Below, in pieces: positions 10,306-19,621 of a stretch of DNA of 64,000 nt. The stretch lies in the NCBI GenBank assembly GCA_041396585.1, contig JAWKYG010000017.1, forward strand, positions 62,001 through 126,000. Direction: 5' to 3'. Numbering within the stretch: position 1 is the first letter of the stretch; each line of letters starts with the position of its first letter. Below the pieces are notes generated by a model. The model saw only the letters and a program-made list of their open reading frames with translations. It had not been told where the DNA came from and did no database searches. Both the position numbers and the translations under genes were made by a program. The stretch is from JAUIAI01 sp041396585 (GTDB lineage Bacteria; Pseudomonadota; Gammaproteobacteria; Burkholderiales; Burkholderiaceae_E).

Positions 10306-12227
10306 GCGCGCAGGATACCGGCTTCGGGCCGGTCTTCTGCGTCGGAGGAGTTGCCGCCATCGCCTGCCGGGAATGGCGGCAGCAGCAGCCTGACCGAAGT
10401 ACCCTCCCCCGGCCGCGAACTCAACTCGACTTCGGCGCCGATCCGTTCGGCGCGCTCGCGCATGATGCGGGTGCCCACATGGGTCTGCGCCCGGGGGGCG
10501 GCGGGATCGAAGCCGATGCCGTCATCGCGGATGCTGATCGCCCAGCAAGGCCCCTTCTCGACCACGATGTTCGCGTGGCGGGCGTCCGCGTGCTTGCGAA
10601 CATTGGACAGCGCCTCCTGCACCACATGCAGTACCTGGACCTGGACATCCGCAGGCAGCGGCAGACCTTCGCCGGTGACCACCATGTCGGCGGGTATGCC
10701 GGTCTGGTGCCGGAACTTCTGCAGGGTTTCCTGCAGAGCGGTTTCGATATCGGGGGTGTTGGTTCGCGTACGAAAGTGCACCAGCAACTCGCGCACATCA
10801 CCGATGCTCTCGCGCAGCCCTTCATCGAGCTCATTCAGTGCTGCGGCGATCTTCTCGGGCTGCGCCTTGTCGATCGCCGACCGCAGAATCTGCACCTGGA
10901 TCTTCAGGAACGATAACGACTGCGCGATCGAATCATGCAACTCCCGGGCGAGCATGGAGCGCTCGTCGCCCACGGCGGCCTCTCGCTCCAGCGCGGCCGC
11001 GCGCAGACCCTCCAACGCGCTGGCCAGATGACTGGCCAGCGCATCGAGCAGCTCGGACTCCTCCGGGCTCAGCATGACATCGCCGCGATAAAACAGGTCG
11101 ATCTCGCCGATGATCCGGTGCTGCAATCGCACCGGCACACTGATCAGGTGCTGGTAGCCGACCTGCGCACACCGCCGCAAGGGCGCCTGCTCGTGCTGGT
11201 GGATCGGAATCACCCGGGTGCGTGCCTCGGCCGGCAGACTACCGCAGGCGCACACTCCCGCCATCAGACTGCGCTCATCATTCAGAAGGTCATTCGGAAA
11301 GCAATCCGAGGCAAGCATCAGATAGCGTTGATTGGCCTCGTCGGACCAGCGAACGGCGACCGCATCCGCACCGACCACCGCGCGCACCTGCCGGGCAAAC
11401 CCATTGGACAGCTCGCCGATCGAGTTGGCATCCGACAGGAACGCACTGATCTCGTACAAGGCCTCCAGGCGCGCACGCTGCGCCTCGATGTGGCGGGTCT
11501 TCTCCTCGACCTTGTCCTCCAGCCCCTGATACATCGACTGGAGCCGTTCGGCCATGCGGTTGAAGCCGGCCGCAACCTGCCCGAATTCGTCCTGCGTATC
11601 GACATCGACACGGGTTCCGAATTCGCCGGTCTCGAGCGACTGCAATCCACCCTGTAGATGCGCGAGCGGGTTGATCACATAGAGGTAACCGGTGTAGAGC
11701 ATCACCACGGCGCCACCAACCGCCAGGGCCATCATCACGAACTGAAACAGATTCAGGATCGCGGTCAGGCGTGACAGTTCCGCCTCGATCGCACCGACCA
11801 GGCGGTCGATCGCCGTCACGAACTCCTCGGCCGCTTCACGCAGCCGCGGCGGCTCGACACCGCGCGCGGACAGCAACATGGTGCGCTGGCGGGCCCAGAG
11901 ATTCTCGACCGCATGCAGCCTTTGGCGCACGTTGTCATCCATCGGCAGGAACAACGGCCGGCCCGGATCACCGGTTCGCAAGAGTTCCAGGCTGGTGTCG
12001 AACCGTTGCACCTGAACCTCGACTTCGGCGGGTGTCAGGCGCGCCTGCACATCGCTGGTCAGCCGCCAGGTGAGCATCCGCATGCGGCCGGCCTCGTTGA
12101 CCGCCGCTCCGCCCTCGAGCTGCCAGGTCACCCAGAGGGTCACGCCGATCGAGGCCAGTCCGAGCACGAGCAGGGCCGCGCCGATGCGGATCAGCTTGGT
12201 GGACAATGACGTGGTGACGGCCATCAT
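10302..12227 (-). CDS. narX: Nitrate/nitrite sensor histidine kinase NarX
   Basis: This is a membrane sensor that phosphorylates NarL. In the 641-residue protein, TM1 is at about 12-34, and the ligand-binding P-box is visible as NEAGRMRMLTWRL (44-56). TM2 lies at about 160-183, followed by HAMP and a GAF-like domain containing CACGS. The HisKA_3 dimerisation region carries His431 in ARELHDSIAQS, and the HATPase domain has DDGIGFDP and the Gly-rich GEGTSVRLLL. A Cys cluster in the GAF region (about 325-330) resembles the cysteine-rich central module of NarX/NarQ. It is the first gene of the cluster and overlaps narL by 4 bp. The upstream 154 bp before the divergent TusE-like gene holds both promoters. 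Confidence 0.94.
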   Translation of the reverse strand: MMAVTTSLSTKLIRIGAALLVLGLASIGVTLWVTWQLEGGAAVNEAGRMRMLTWRLTSDVQARLTPAEVEVQVQRFDTSLELLRTGDPGRPLFLPMDDNVRQRLHAVENLWARQRTMLLSARGVEPPRLREAAEEFVTAIDRLVGAIEAELSRLTAILNLFQFVMMALAVGGAVVMLYTGYLYVINPLAHLQGGLQSLETGEFGTRVDVDTQDEFGQVAAGFNRMAERLQSMYQGLEDKVEEKTRHIEAQRARLEALYEISAFLSDANSIGELSNGFARQVRAVVGADAVAVRWSDEANQRYLMLASDCFPNDLLNDERSLMAGVCACGSLPAEARTRVIPIHQHEQAPLRRCAQVGYQHLISVPVRLQHRIIGEIDLFYRGDVMLSPEESELLDALASHLASALEGLRAAALEREAAVGDERSMLARELHDSIAQSLSFLKIQVQILRSAIDKAQPEKIAAALNELDEGLRESIGDVRELLVHFRTRTNTPDIETALQETLQKFRHQTGIPADMVVTGEGLPLPADVQVQVLHVVQEALSNVRKHADARHANIVVEKGPCWAISIRDDGIGFDPAAPRAQTHVGTRIMRERAERIGAEVELSSRPGEGTSVRLLLPPFPAGDGGNSSDAEDRPEAGILRA

Positions 12228-12381
12228 TGCAGGTTACACCGACGGTGAAGTGCCGACCAATGGCGCGCGTCGACTTTCCTGCTAGCTCCATCGGGGGATC
12301 ACGACCTCCTTCGACCGGGGATGGTCATGGGCGCTCCTTCCAGTTGTAATCGGCTTCAAAACGGATGGAGGCCCGGCCCGG

Positions 12382-12747
12382 ATGCGCACCAACCCCGACA
12401 TCGTCGCCTCGATATCCGTTGGCGCGCGCACGGTTCAGGTGGACGAACAGGGCTTCCTGATCGATCCGGACACCTGGGACGAAGACATCGCCCGGGAAAT
12501 GGCCCACCGCCTGGGCCTTGTGCTGACCGACGACCACTGGGCGGTGATCACCTTCATGCGCGACTATCTCGCCGAACATGGCCTGATGGCCGACGCCCGC
12601 TTCGCAATGCGCTTTCTAGAGCCCCGAGCCCGCGAGCGCGGGCTTTCAGGGCGTGCGCTGCTGTTCGAGTTGTTTCCCTACGGTTACGTTGGCCAGGCCT
12701 GCCGGATCAGCGGCATGCGCCAGCCGCGCGCCTGGAGCACCGGCTGA
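12382..12747 (+). CDS. TusE/DsrC family sulfur-relay-like protein, C-terminal Cys missing
   Basis: A 121-residue cytoplasmic protein of the DsrC/TusE fold: WDEDIAREMA, DDHWAVITFMRDY and the C-terminal LFPYGYVGQACRISG are family landmarks. DsrC/TusE normally end with a penultimate Cys on a flexible arm that carries persulfide sulfur. Here the tail reads MRQPRAWSTG and the only Cys in that region is the one in QACRISG. That argues against classical sulfur-carrier function and suggests a regulatory or structural paralogue. GGAGG lies 11 bases upstream of the ATG. It is divergent from narX, and DsrC-like genes do occur beside nar loci, so a role tied to nitrate respiration is possible but inferred. 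Confidence 0.85.
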   Translation: MRTNPDIVASISVGARTVQVDEQGFLIDPDTWDEDIAREMAHRLGLVLTDDHWAVITFMRDYLAEHGLMADARFAMRFLEPRARERGLSGRALLFELFPYGYVGQACRISGMRQPRAWSTG

Positions 12748-12750
12748 GCA

Positions 12751-13611
12751 TCAGCGCAGCAGCAGCGTGGGGATACTGGCCGATCGCAACGATCGGAGGT
12801 CTTGCTGCCCAGGAACAGGCCGCGCAACGGCGAATGACCGTAGGCGCCCATGATCAGCATGTCGATGGCCTGCTCGCGCACGGCCTGGGCGATCACACTC
12901 GGCATCGCCCGGCACCAGCGACGCCGGCGCCTCGAAGCCGGCCGCCTCCAGCGTCTGGCGCGCCCACTCGAGCTGCTTCGGCGCCTCCCGGCTCTCGCGG
13001 CCCGACATCAGCAGGTGAACCGGCAGGCCCCTGAACAGCGGGCTGCGGGCCACCATGCTCACCCCACGGCGCGTAACGGTGCCGCCATCGAAGGCGATCA
13101 TCACGCGACGCGGCTCGGTGAAGCCCTCGGTCACGGTCAGTATTGGCTTGTGCAGGCTGCGCGCCACCCGCTCCACATTGCGACCGAGATCGCGCCGCGT
13201 CTGTTCGGCCGATTCCCCACGCCGCCCCAGCACGAACAGACGAACATCGCCCTCGCGTTCGACCAGCGTCTCGTGCAGGCTGCCATGGCGCAGCCGCACA
13301 TCCGGCGCGCTCACGCCGGCGATCACCGCGCGCTCACGCAGCCGGTTCAGAAACAGGCGCCCCTGCTCGCGGGCCGCCCGGCTCTGCGTGGCGTCTTGCT
13401 CGGACAGCACGCTCAGCAGCTGCTCCTGGGCATCGAAGCCGATCGCGCCGCTGTGATCAGTGCTGCGCGCGGTTTCCGGGTGCCGGTCGAGCACGTGTAG
13501 AAGCTCGAGTGGCGCGCTCAGACATTGCGCAGCCCAGGCAGCGTAGTCGGTCACGAAATCGGCGTAGCGCGACTGATCGACGCAGGCCAGCACGAGTTGA
13601 TCGCTTGCCAT
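12751..13611 (-). CDS. Tandem universal stress protein, locally frameshifted
   Basis: A two-domain UspA-type protein of about 286 residues. Domain one has VLACVDQS near the start and VLGRRGESAEQ as its nucleotide-binding loop. Domain two begins VMIAFDGG. Between about 12900 and 12790 the open frame is out of phase: the neighbouring frame encodes SVIAQAVREQAIDMLIMGAYGHSPLRGLFLGSK, the expected Usp C-terminal ATP-loop, cited here only by position. The frame is then restored for ASIPTLLLR. So there are two compensating indels, one extra (or two missing) bases near 12900 and one missing near 12791. The start at 13611 is 8 bp from the sulP stop. It probably forms an operon with sulP. Confidence 0.8.
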   Translation of the reverse strand: MASDQLVLACVDQSRYADFVTDYAAWAAQCLSAPLELLHVLDRHPETARSTDHSGAIGFDAQEQLLSVLSEQDATQSRAAREQGRLFLNRLRERAVIAGVSAPDVRLRHGSLHETLVEREGDVRLFVLGRRGESAEQTRRDLGRNVERVARSLHKPILTVTEGFTEPRRVMIAFDGGTVTRRGVSMVARSPLFRGLPVHLLMSGRESREAPKQLEWARQTLEAAGFEAPASLVPGDAECDRPGRARAGHRHADHGRLRSFAVARPVPGQQDLRSLRSASIPTLLLR

Positions 13612-13618
13612 GGCGCAC

Positions 13619-15094
13619 TCAGTGCCCGAGCAGGATGTCGTCGCCGACATCCTTGTCGTGGATCGCGAATCTGTCCACCATCGTGGCGCTGGCCTCGTTC
13701 AGGCCGATGACTTCGACATCCGTGCCCTCGCGGCGAAATTTCAAGACCACCTTGTCCAGGGCGCTGACCGCGGTGATGTCCCAGAAATGCGCGCGGCTGA
13801 CATCGATGCGCACCTTCTCGATCACCTCCTGGTAGTCGAAGGCATTGGTGAAGCGCTCGGCGCTGGCGAAGAACACCTGGCCGAAGACCGTGTAGGTGCG
13901 TTGCCGGCCCTCGTCTTCGGCCAGCGAGCGGATGCTCAGGATCCGCCCCACCTTGTGCGCGAAGAAAAAGCCCGACAGCAACACGCCGGTGAGCACGCCC
14001 ATGGCCAGGTCATGCGTGAACACGGTGACGATCACCGTGGCCACCATCACCACGCTGGAGCTCTTCGGATGCTCGCGCAGCGAGCGGATCGAACCCCAGT
14101 TGAAGGTGCCGATCGAGACCATGATCATCACCGAGACCAGCGCCGCCATCGGAATCCGGCTGACCCAGTCATCGAGAAACACCACCATCAGCAACAGACA
14201 GAAACCGGCCGTGAATGTCGAGAGCCGGCCCCGGCCGCCGGATTTCACATTGATGACCGACTGGCCGATCATCGCGCAGCCGGCCATGCCTCCGATGAAG
14301 CCGCAGGCGATGTTGGCCACCCCCTGCCCGACGCACTCGCGATTCTTGTCGCTCCTGGTGTCGGTGAGATCGTCCACGATGGTGGCGGTCATCAGCGACT
14401 CCAGCAGCCCGACCACCATCATTGTCAGCGAATAGGGAAAGATGATCGCCAGCGTCTCGAATGTGAACGGAATATCGGGGATCAGGAACACCGGCAGGCT
14501 GTCGGGCAGCTCGCCCATGTCACCCACGGTGCGGATGTCCATGCCACTGGCGACGGCCACCGCGGTGAGCACGAGAATCGTCACCAACGGCGAGGGCACC
14601 GCATTGGTGATGCGCGGCAGCCCGTAGATGATCAGCAGCCCCGCCGCGGTCATCGCATAGACATGCCAGGTGACATTGATCAGCTCCGGCAACTGCGCCA
14701 TGAAGATCAGGATCGCGAGCGCATTCACGAAGCCGGTGACCACCGAGCGCGACACGAATCGCATCAGTGCGCCCAGCCGCAGCCAGCCGGCGATGATCTG
14801 CAGCACACCGGTCAGCACTGTGGCGGCCAGCAGATACTGCAGCCCGTGGTCCTTGACCAGGGTCACCATCAGCAGGGCCATGGCACCGGTTGCCGCCGAG
14901 ATCATGCCCGGGCGCCCGCCGACGAAGGCGATCACCACCGCGATACAGAATGATGCGTAAAGCCCCACCTTCGGATCCACGCCGGCAATGATCGAGAATG
15001 CGATCGCCTCGGGAATCAGCGCCAGGGCAACCACCAGGCCGGCAAGCAAATCATTGCGCACATTCGAGAACCATTGCTCGCGTATCGAATTCAT
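13619..15094 (-). CDS. SulP family inorganic anion transporter with STAS domain
   Basis: A 491-residue SulP/SLC26-type permease: an N-terminal membrane domain of about 12-14 helices beginning NDLLAGLVVALALIPEAIAF, the family motif near GLYASF, then a C-terminal cytoplasmic STAS domain (about 390-480) with DVSRAHFWDITAVSALDKVV. The substrate is most likely bicarbonate or sulfate. This STAS type is often found in SulP proteins linked to carbonic anhydrase or Usp, but no carbonic anhydrase is present here. The start at 15094 (MNSIREQW) is where homology begins. The usp gene follows immediately. Confidence 0.9.
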   Translation of the reverse strand: MNSIREQWFSNVRNDLLAGLVVALALIPEAIAFSIIAGVDPKVGLYASFCIAVVIAFVGGRPGMISAATGAMALLMVTLVKDHGLQYLLAATVLTGVLQIIAGWLRLGALMRFVSRSVVTGFVNALAILIFMAQLPELINVTWHVYAMTAAGLLIIYGLPRITNAVPSPLVTILVLTAVAVASGMDIRTVGDMGELPDSLPVFLIPDIPFTFETLAIIFPYSLTMMVVGLLESLMTATIVDDLTDTRSDKNRECVGQGVANIACGFIGGMAGCAMIGQSVINVKSGGRGRLSTFTAGFCLLLMVVFLDDWVSRIPMAALVSVMIMVSIGTFNWGSIRSLREHPKSSSVVMVATVIVTVFTHDLAMGVLTGVLLSGFFFAHKVGRILSIRSLAEDEGRQRTYTVFGQVFFASAERFTNAFDYQEVIEKVRIDVSRAHFWDITAVSALDKVVLKFRREGTDVEVIGLNEASATMVDRFAIHDKDVGDDILLGH

Positions 15095-15430
15095 CAGTGT
15101 TCTTGGTGGTGGATCAATGCGGTACGAGCCGGCGACCAGGCGCGCTGGCGAATGAACGCCGGCACACCGCGAAGGCCGATCGAGCCCGACGGGGGAGACC
15201 GACGCGGCAGCGGCCCAATGGCGCCGCGCCGCGGGAGACGAGAAGGTTCTTCTTGGGAGCCGCCCGACGATCCGTGTCGTCGTGACGCAAGACGGGATCA
15301 CGCCAGAGGCGGCATTCTACTGTGATCGTCGGGTTGCCCGGGCAGCGATGGTCGTGAACGGTTGGATTGACACGATCATCTGCATCTGCCCTGCCCCGCG
15401 GCGGATCGCACCAGCCACTCAGCCCTCGCG

Positions 15431-15459
15431 TTGACAAATCCGGCCAGGCCGGCAACGAT
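15431..15459 (+). promoter_or_regulatory. Candidate promoter of the M81 peptidase gene
   Basis: The 385 bp between sulP and the M81 gene hold no coding sequence that I can support. Near its right end is a perfect -35 hexamer TTGACA (15431-15436), with a 17-bp spacer and a weak -10 AACGAT (15454-15459). GGAGG follows at 15470-15474. The divergent sulP promoter must also lie in this interval, but I cannot point to it. Confidence 0.4.
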
Positions 15460-15479
15460 TGCTCCGAACGGAGGCGGCA

Positions 15480-17066
15480 TTGACAAGCAGACGGGTGGCC
15501 ATTCTTGGCTTATGGACCGAAAGCAACTCGTTTGCCGCGGTCTTCACGCGGGCGGATTACGAAGCCAACCTGCAGATGTTCGGTGACGAGATCACCGCGG
15601 ATGTGCGAACCGAGCATCCGAGGATGCTCCAGGAAGTGGTCGGCTTCTACCGCGAGATGGATGCCCTGGGGCCGTGGCAAGCAGTGCCGATCCTGATCGC
15701 CGGTGGCTGCGCGGCGGGGCCCTGCGATGCGGCCCATGTCGGTCTGTTGATGACCCGCATTCGCGAAGATCTGCAGGCCGCACTTCCGGTGGACGCCGTG
15801 TACATCGCGGCCCATGGCGCCATGACCACCACCGCAGGCGATGACCCGGATGGTGACGAATTCGAAATGGTTCGCGCGATCGTGGGGCCGGGTGTGCCGA
15901 TCGTCGCCACCCTGGATCTGCATGCCAATCTGTCTCAGCGCATGGTGGATCACAGCGACACCCTCGTCGCCTATCGCCATGATCCGCATATCGATCGGTA
16001 CGAGACCGGGCAGCGGGCGGCGCGCGTGCTCTGCGAACTGATCGCTGGCCTGCGGCCCGTGGTCAGCAACATCCGCATGCCGATCGTGCCACCCAATGTC
16101 AGCCTGTTCACCGAGGCCGGCCCCTATGGCGAACTGATCGAATACGGTCGGCGACATGCGGGCGATGACATTCTCAATGTCTCGATCCTCGGCGGCTTCG
16201 CATTCAGTGACACCAGCGCCAACGGGCTGCACATCGTTGTCACCGCACGCACGAACAGCGGGTCCGGCGAACGCCTGTGTCGTGAGCTGGCCGAGCTTGC
16301 CTGGGAGAACCGTCATCGCTTCGTCTGGCATCTGACCGGCCTGGACGAGGCCATCGCACGCGCGGTCCACGCCGGCGGGCATACCGATACCCCGGCGATC
16401 CTGCTTTCGGATGTGGCCGACAACATCGGCGCCGGCGGCCCCGGCAACACCCTGTGGCTGCTCGAGAGCCTCTACCGGTGCGGCGCACACGGTGCGCTCA
16501 TCGCCGGCTTCGTCGATCCGGATCTGTCCGCGCGTGCGCACGAGCAAGGTATCGGGGCGTGCTTCGATGCGCTCTTCGCCGGCGACGACTGGCAGCGCGA
16601 AGACCCGGGCCTTCACGCCCCGGCCCAGGTGCTCGCCCTGCACGAGGGCACGTTCGTCGGGCGCAAGGGGATCAACCGGGGCAAGACCGTGAGCATTGGA
16701 AGAGCGGCCCTGCTGCAGGTCGGTGCACTGAAGGTCATCGTGCAGTCGCGCGCGCTGGGCTGCCATGATCCCCGGCATATCGAGATCTTCGGCCTCGATG
16801 TCGCCGACATCCGCACCCTGGTCGTCAAGGTGCGCAGCAGCATGCCGGCTGCGTTTTCCGACTACATCCGCTTTGAGGACATGCTTTTCGTGGACACCCC
16901 GGGGCGCACATCGCCGGTGCTGACGAACTACCCGTGGAAGCGCCTGCCACGGCCGGTGCTGCCGATCGATCCGCACACGCCATGGGCCGGGCCGCTGATC
17001 ACCACCCGGGCGCGCCCGATGCCCGTCGATGCCGCGATGGCTCGTGACGAAGGTCCATTGCGCTGA
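15480..17066 (+). CDS. M81 family metallopeptidase (microcystinase MlrC-like)
   Basis: A 528-residue predicted zinc hydrolase of the M81/DUF1485 family. Visible features are TESNSFAAVF near the start, AAHGAM at about 112-117, TLDLHANLS at about 144-152 and YRHDPHIDRYETG, which carry the Asp/His residues thought to bind Zn. The C-terminal MlrC_C domain includes LLSDVADNIGAGGPGNT. The family cleaves cyclic or modified peptides or related amides, and the true substrate is unknown in most bacteria. I choose the TTG at 15480 because GGAGG lies 5 bases upstream and no ATG is available before the conserved start. It is convergent with the ABC permease gene. Confidence 0.85.
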   Translation: MTSRRVAILGLWTESNSFAAVFTRADYEANLQMFGDEITADVRTEHPRMLQEVVGFYREMDALGPWQAVPILIAGGCAAGPCDAAHVGLLMTRIREDLQAALPVDAVYIAAHGAMTTTAGDDPDGDEFEMVRAIVGPGVPIVATLDLHANLSQRMVDHSDTLVAYRHDPHIDRYETGQRAARVLCELIAGLRPVVSNIRMPIVPPNVSLFTEAGPYGELIEYGRRHAGDDILNVSILGGFAFSDTSANGLHIVVTARTNSGSGERLCRELAELAWENRHRFVWHLTGLDEAIARAVHAGGHTDTPAILLSDVADNIGAGGPGNTLWLLESLYRCGAHGALIAGFVDPDLSARAHEQGIGACFDALFAGDDWQREDPGLHAPAQVLALHEGTFVGRKGINRGKTVSIGRAALLQVGALKVIVQSRALGCHDPRHIEIFGLDVADIRTLVVKVRSSMPAAFSDYIRFEDMLFVDTPGRTSPVLTNYPWKRLPRPVLPIDPHTPWAGPLITTRARPMPVDAAMARDEGPLR

Positions 17067-17082
17067 CAGCCTCGCAGGCGCG

Positions 17083-17900
17083 TCAGCGCATCTGCCGGGT
17101 CAGCCCGGCCATGCGCTCGGCGGTGATCATCAAGGCCAGCGTCAGGATCACGATCACCCCGAGGCCGCAGCGGTGCGCACATCGAGATTCGATTCGATCT
17201 GCTGCCACAGGTGAATCGGCAGCGCCTCGGTACGTTCGTCGGCAAGGAACAGCGACACCGGCACATTGTCGAACGATGCCATGAAGGCCAGGAAAGCGCC
17301 GGCGGCGATGCCCTTGCCGATCAGCGGCAGCGTGATGCGCCGGAATGTCGTGAACTCATCAGCGCCGAGGCTGCGCGATGCATCGAGCATGCCGGGATCC
17401 AGCTGCGAAAGGGCGGCAACGGTCGTGCGAAGCACGAATGGCACGCACACGATCACGTGGCCCAGCACCAGAAAGGTCAGGCTCGGACGAAAGCCGATCT
17501 GGTTGATGAAGATCAGCGCCGCGAAGCCGAAAGCGAGCGCGGGTAGCAGCAGGGGCGACATGAACAGAAGATCGCACGCCCGCAGCCAGCGTTGCTGCCC
17601 CCGCACGAGGGCGATCGAGGCCAGGGTGCCCAGCAGCACGCAGATCAGTGTGGTCCAGATCGCCACAACCAGACTGTTCCACGCCGCGCGCTGCATCTGG
17701 TCGGCATCGAGCAGCGCGATATACCAGCGCAGCGAGTAGCCATCGGGCGGGAACTTCAGCGACTCCGTCGCGGTGAAGGAGGTCACCAGCACGATCAGTG
17801 TCGGTGCCACGAGAAAGATCATCGCAACCGCGGCCAGCAGGCCGAACACCCCCCGCAGTGACCAGTATTCGGCATCGATCGATCGGAAGCGGCTAGGCAT
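17083..17900 (-). CDS. Spermidine/putrescine-type ABC transporter permease (PotC-like), 3' frameshift
   Basis: Inner-membrane permease with six predicted helices and the binding-protein-dependent EAA loop, seen here as DASRSLGADEFTTFRRITLPL. As given, the frame stops at 17154, immediately after AAASG. At 17157-17160 a run of four G (minus strand) probably should be five. Inserting one restores VIVILTLALMITAERMAG and a natural stop at 17083, completing the last helix. The start at 17900 (MPSRFRSID) overlaps the end of the preceding permease gene by 8 bases. It works with the second permease and the damaged ATPase/binding-protein gene upstream. Confidence 0.86.
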
Positions 17901-18723
17901 AGCGCTGGAACCTTCGCCCATAGGCGTTGAGCATCGCCACTACGAGCAACACCGACACCATGAAGATGACCGATATCGCCGCCGCGAACGGCCAGTTGAA
18001 GGCGCCAACCGCCTGCTGGTAGATATGCAGGGGCATGTAGATCAGGCGCGCGCCGCCGATCAGTGTCTGCGTGACGAACGCCGTGATACAGGCGGCGAAG
18101 GTCAGGATGCAGCCGGCCAGAATGCCGGGCATCGACAAGGGCAGCGTCACGCGCCAGAGCGTGCGCCACTCGCCGGCACCCAGGGCGCGCGAGGCATCGC
18201 CGAGGTTCGGATCGATCTTCGAGAGCACCGTGAGAATCGGCAGCACCATCAGCGGCATCTGCACCTGGGCGAGCACGATGATCACGCCGGTCTCGGTGAA
18301 CAGCAGACGCAAGGGTTCGTCGGAGAGCCCCAGTCCGAGCACGATCTGGTTCAGGATGCCCTGGCGCCCGAGGATAACGATCCAGGAGAACGTGCGCACG
18401 ACCACACTGGTCAGAATCGGCAGGATCACGAGAAAGATCAGCACGCTCTGCCAGCGCACGCTCGCGCGTGCGCAAAGCCACGCGATCGGAAAGCCGAAAA
18501 CAAGGCAGACCACCGTCGCCTTCACCCCCAGCCACAGTGTCTCGCCCAGGATGCTCAGGTGATAGGTGTCGCCAAGGAACGCGGTGTAGTGCGCGAGCGT
18601 GAACTCCCCACCGCTTTGCTGCGTCGACGACGACAGCGCGATCAGGACAATGAGCGGTGCCACGAAGGCGACGGCGAACAGCGCCGCCAGTGGCACCGCA
18701 AGCAGGGACGCTCCCGGCCTCAC
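17893..18723 (-). CDS. Spermidine/putrescine-type ABC transporter permease (PotB-like)
   Basis: A 276-residue inner-membrane permease with six helices, an N-terminal LAVPLAALFAVAFVAPLIVL segment and the EAA loop DASRALGAGEWRTLWRVTLPL at about 185-205. The type belongs to the polyamine/opine/thiamine group of ABC importers. It begins 11 bp after the chimeric ATPase/SBP gene and overlaps the downstream permease, consistent with one operon starting at the UraD-UraH fusion. Substrate is unknown; the neighbours suggest a purine breakdown product or related nitrogen compound. Confidence 0.9.
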   Translation of the reverse strand: MRPGASLLAVPLAALFAVAFVAPLIVLIALSSSTQQSGGEFTLAHYTAFLGDTYHLSILGETLWLGVKATVVCLVFGFPIAWLCARASVRWQSVLIFLVILPILTSVVVRTFSWIVILGRQGILNQIVLGLGLSDEPLRLLFTETGVIIVLAQVQMPLMVLPILTVLSKIDPNLGDASRALGAGEWRTLWRVTLPLSMPGILAGCILTFAACITAFVTQTLIGGARLIYMPLHIYQQAVGAFNWPFAAAISVIFMVSVLLVVAMLNAYGRRFQRYA

Positions 18724-18734
18724 GGATGCCGACC

Positions 18735-19619
18735 TCAGGCGCGGATCTCGCGATTGAAGCGCTCGATCAATGCACCACGCTGCGGGTTGAGCTTGTCCCA
18801 GTCAAAACCACGGATGTTGCCGAGGTCGGCCGCCGTCTTGGCGATGGTCTTGGTGATCTCACCGGCAAGCGCGACCTTGCCATTGGTGGGAATCACGTTG
18901 TAGGGCGGCTTCATCATCTCGGCCTGCACGGCTGGGTCGAGGTGGGTCTCGATGTACTTGAAGCCGGCCTCGGCGTTCGCACTGCCCGCCACCAGGTGCA
19001 GGCTCGTATCCCAACCGGCGGCACCGGTTTCGGGCACCACGAACTCCACCGGCACGCCCTTGCCTTTCAGCGTCTGCACGAAGTTGAAGTTGTATGGGGC
19101 AATATCGATCTGCTCCTGCTGCCACAGCGTTGCATAGGCGCCGAGATTCGCGGCGATCGCGCCCACCGACGGAAGCAGTTCGCGCAGCGCCTTGAAGGCG
19201 GGATCGAAGTTCTCGTTGGTGCCGCCGTTCACGCGGTTCAGCTCGGCCAGGAACGCGATTTCCACGCGCGCGGCGACACGCGCCTTGTCCTGGCGCTGAA
19301 CCTCGAGGCCGTAGGCGATGTTCTGGCGCACCGTCATGTGCGGGAACAGCGCGTAGTTCTGGAAAACAATGCCCACGCCGCGCCGGTTCGATGCCAGATG
19401 GTCCACACTCTGGCCGTCGAACAACACCCTGCCCTCGCTTTGCGGCATGAAGCCCGAGATGATGCGCAGCAGCGTCGATTTGCCGCAGCCCGAGGGCCCG
19501 AGCAGCGCAACCAGTTCGCCCGCCGACACAGTCAGATCGATCCCGTGTACTGCCGTCGCGTCGCCGAAGCGCTTCGTGATCCCCTCCAGCCGAAGCTCGT
19601 GCCCGCGTCCGGTGGCCAT
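18735..19619 (-). pseudogene. Chimera: N-terminal ABC ATPase joined in frame to C-terminal solute-binding protein
   Basis: Residues 1 to about 110 are the start of a PotA-like ATPase: LLGPSGCGKSTLLRIISG (Walker A), VFQNYALFPHMTV (Q-loop) and QNIAYGL. At about 19265-19285 the frame passes directly into the C-terminal lobe of a periplasmic binding protein (FLAELNRVNGGTNE, WQQEQIDIAPYNFNF, GWDTSLHLVAGSANAEAGF). The ABC signature, Walker B and the binding protein's signal peptide and N-lobe are all absent. A normal operon would carry a complete ATPase gene then a binding-protein gene, so about 1.3 kb appears to have been deleted in frame. The product could not be a working ATPase. The start at 19619 lies 2 bp after the UraD-UraH stop. 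Confidence 0.85.
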
Positions 19620-19621
19620 GC

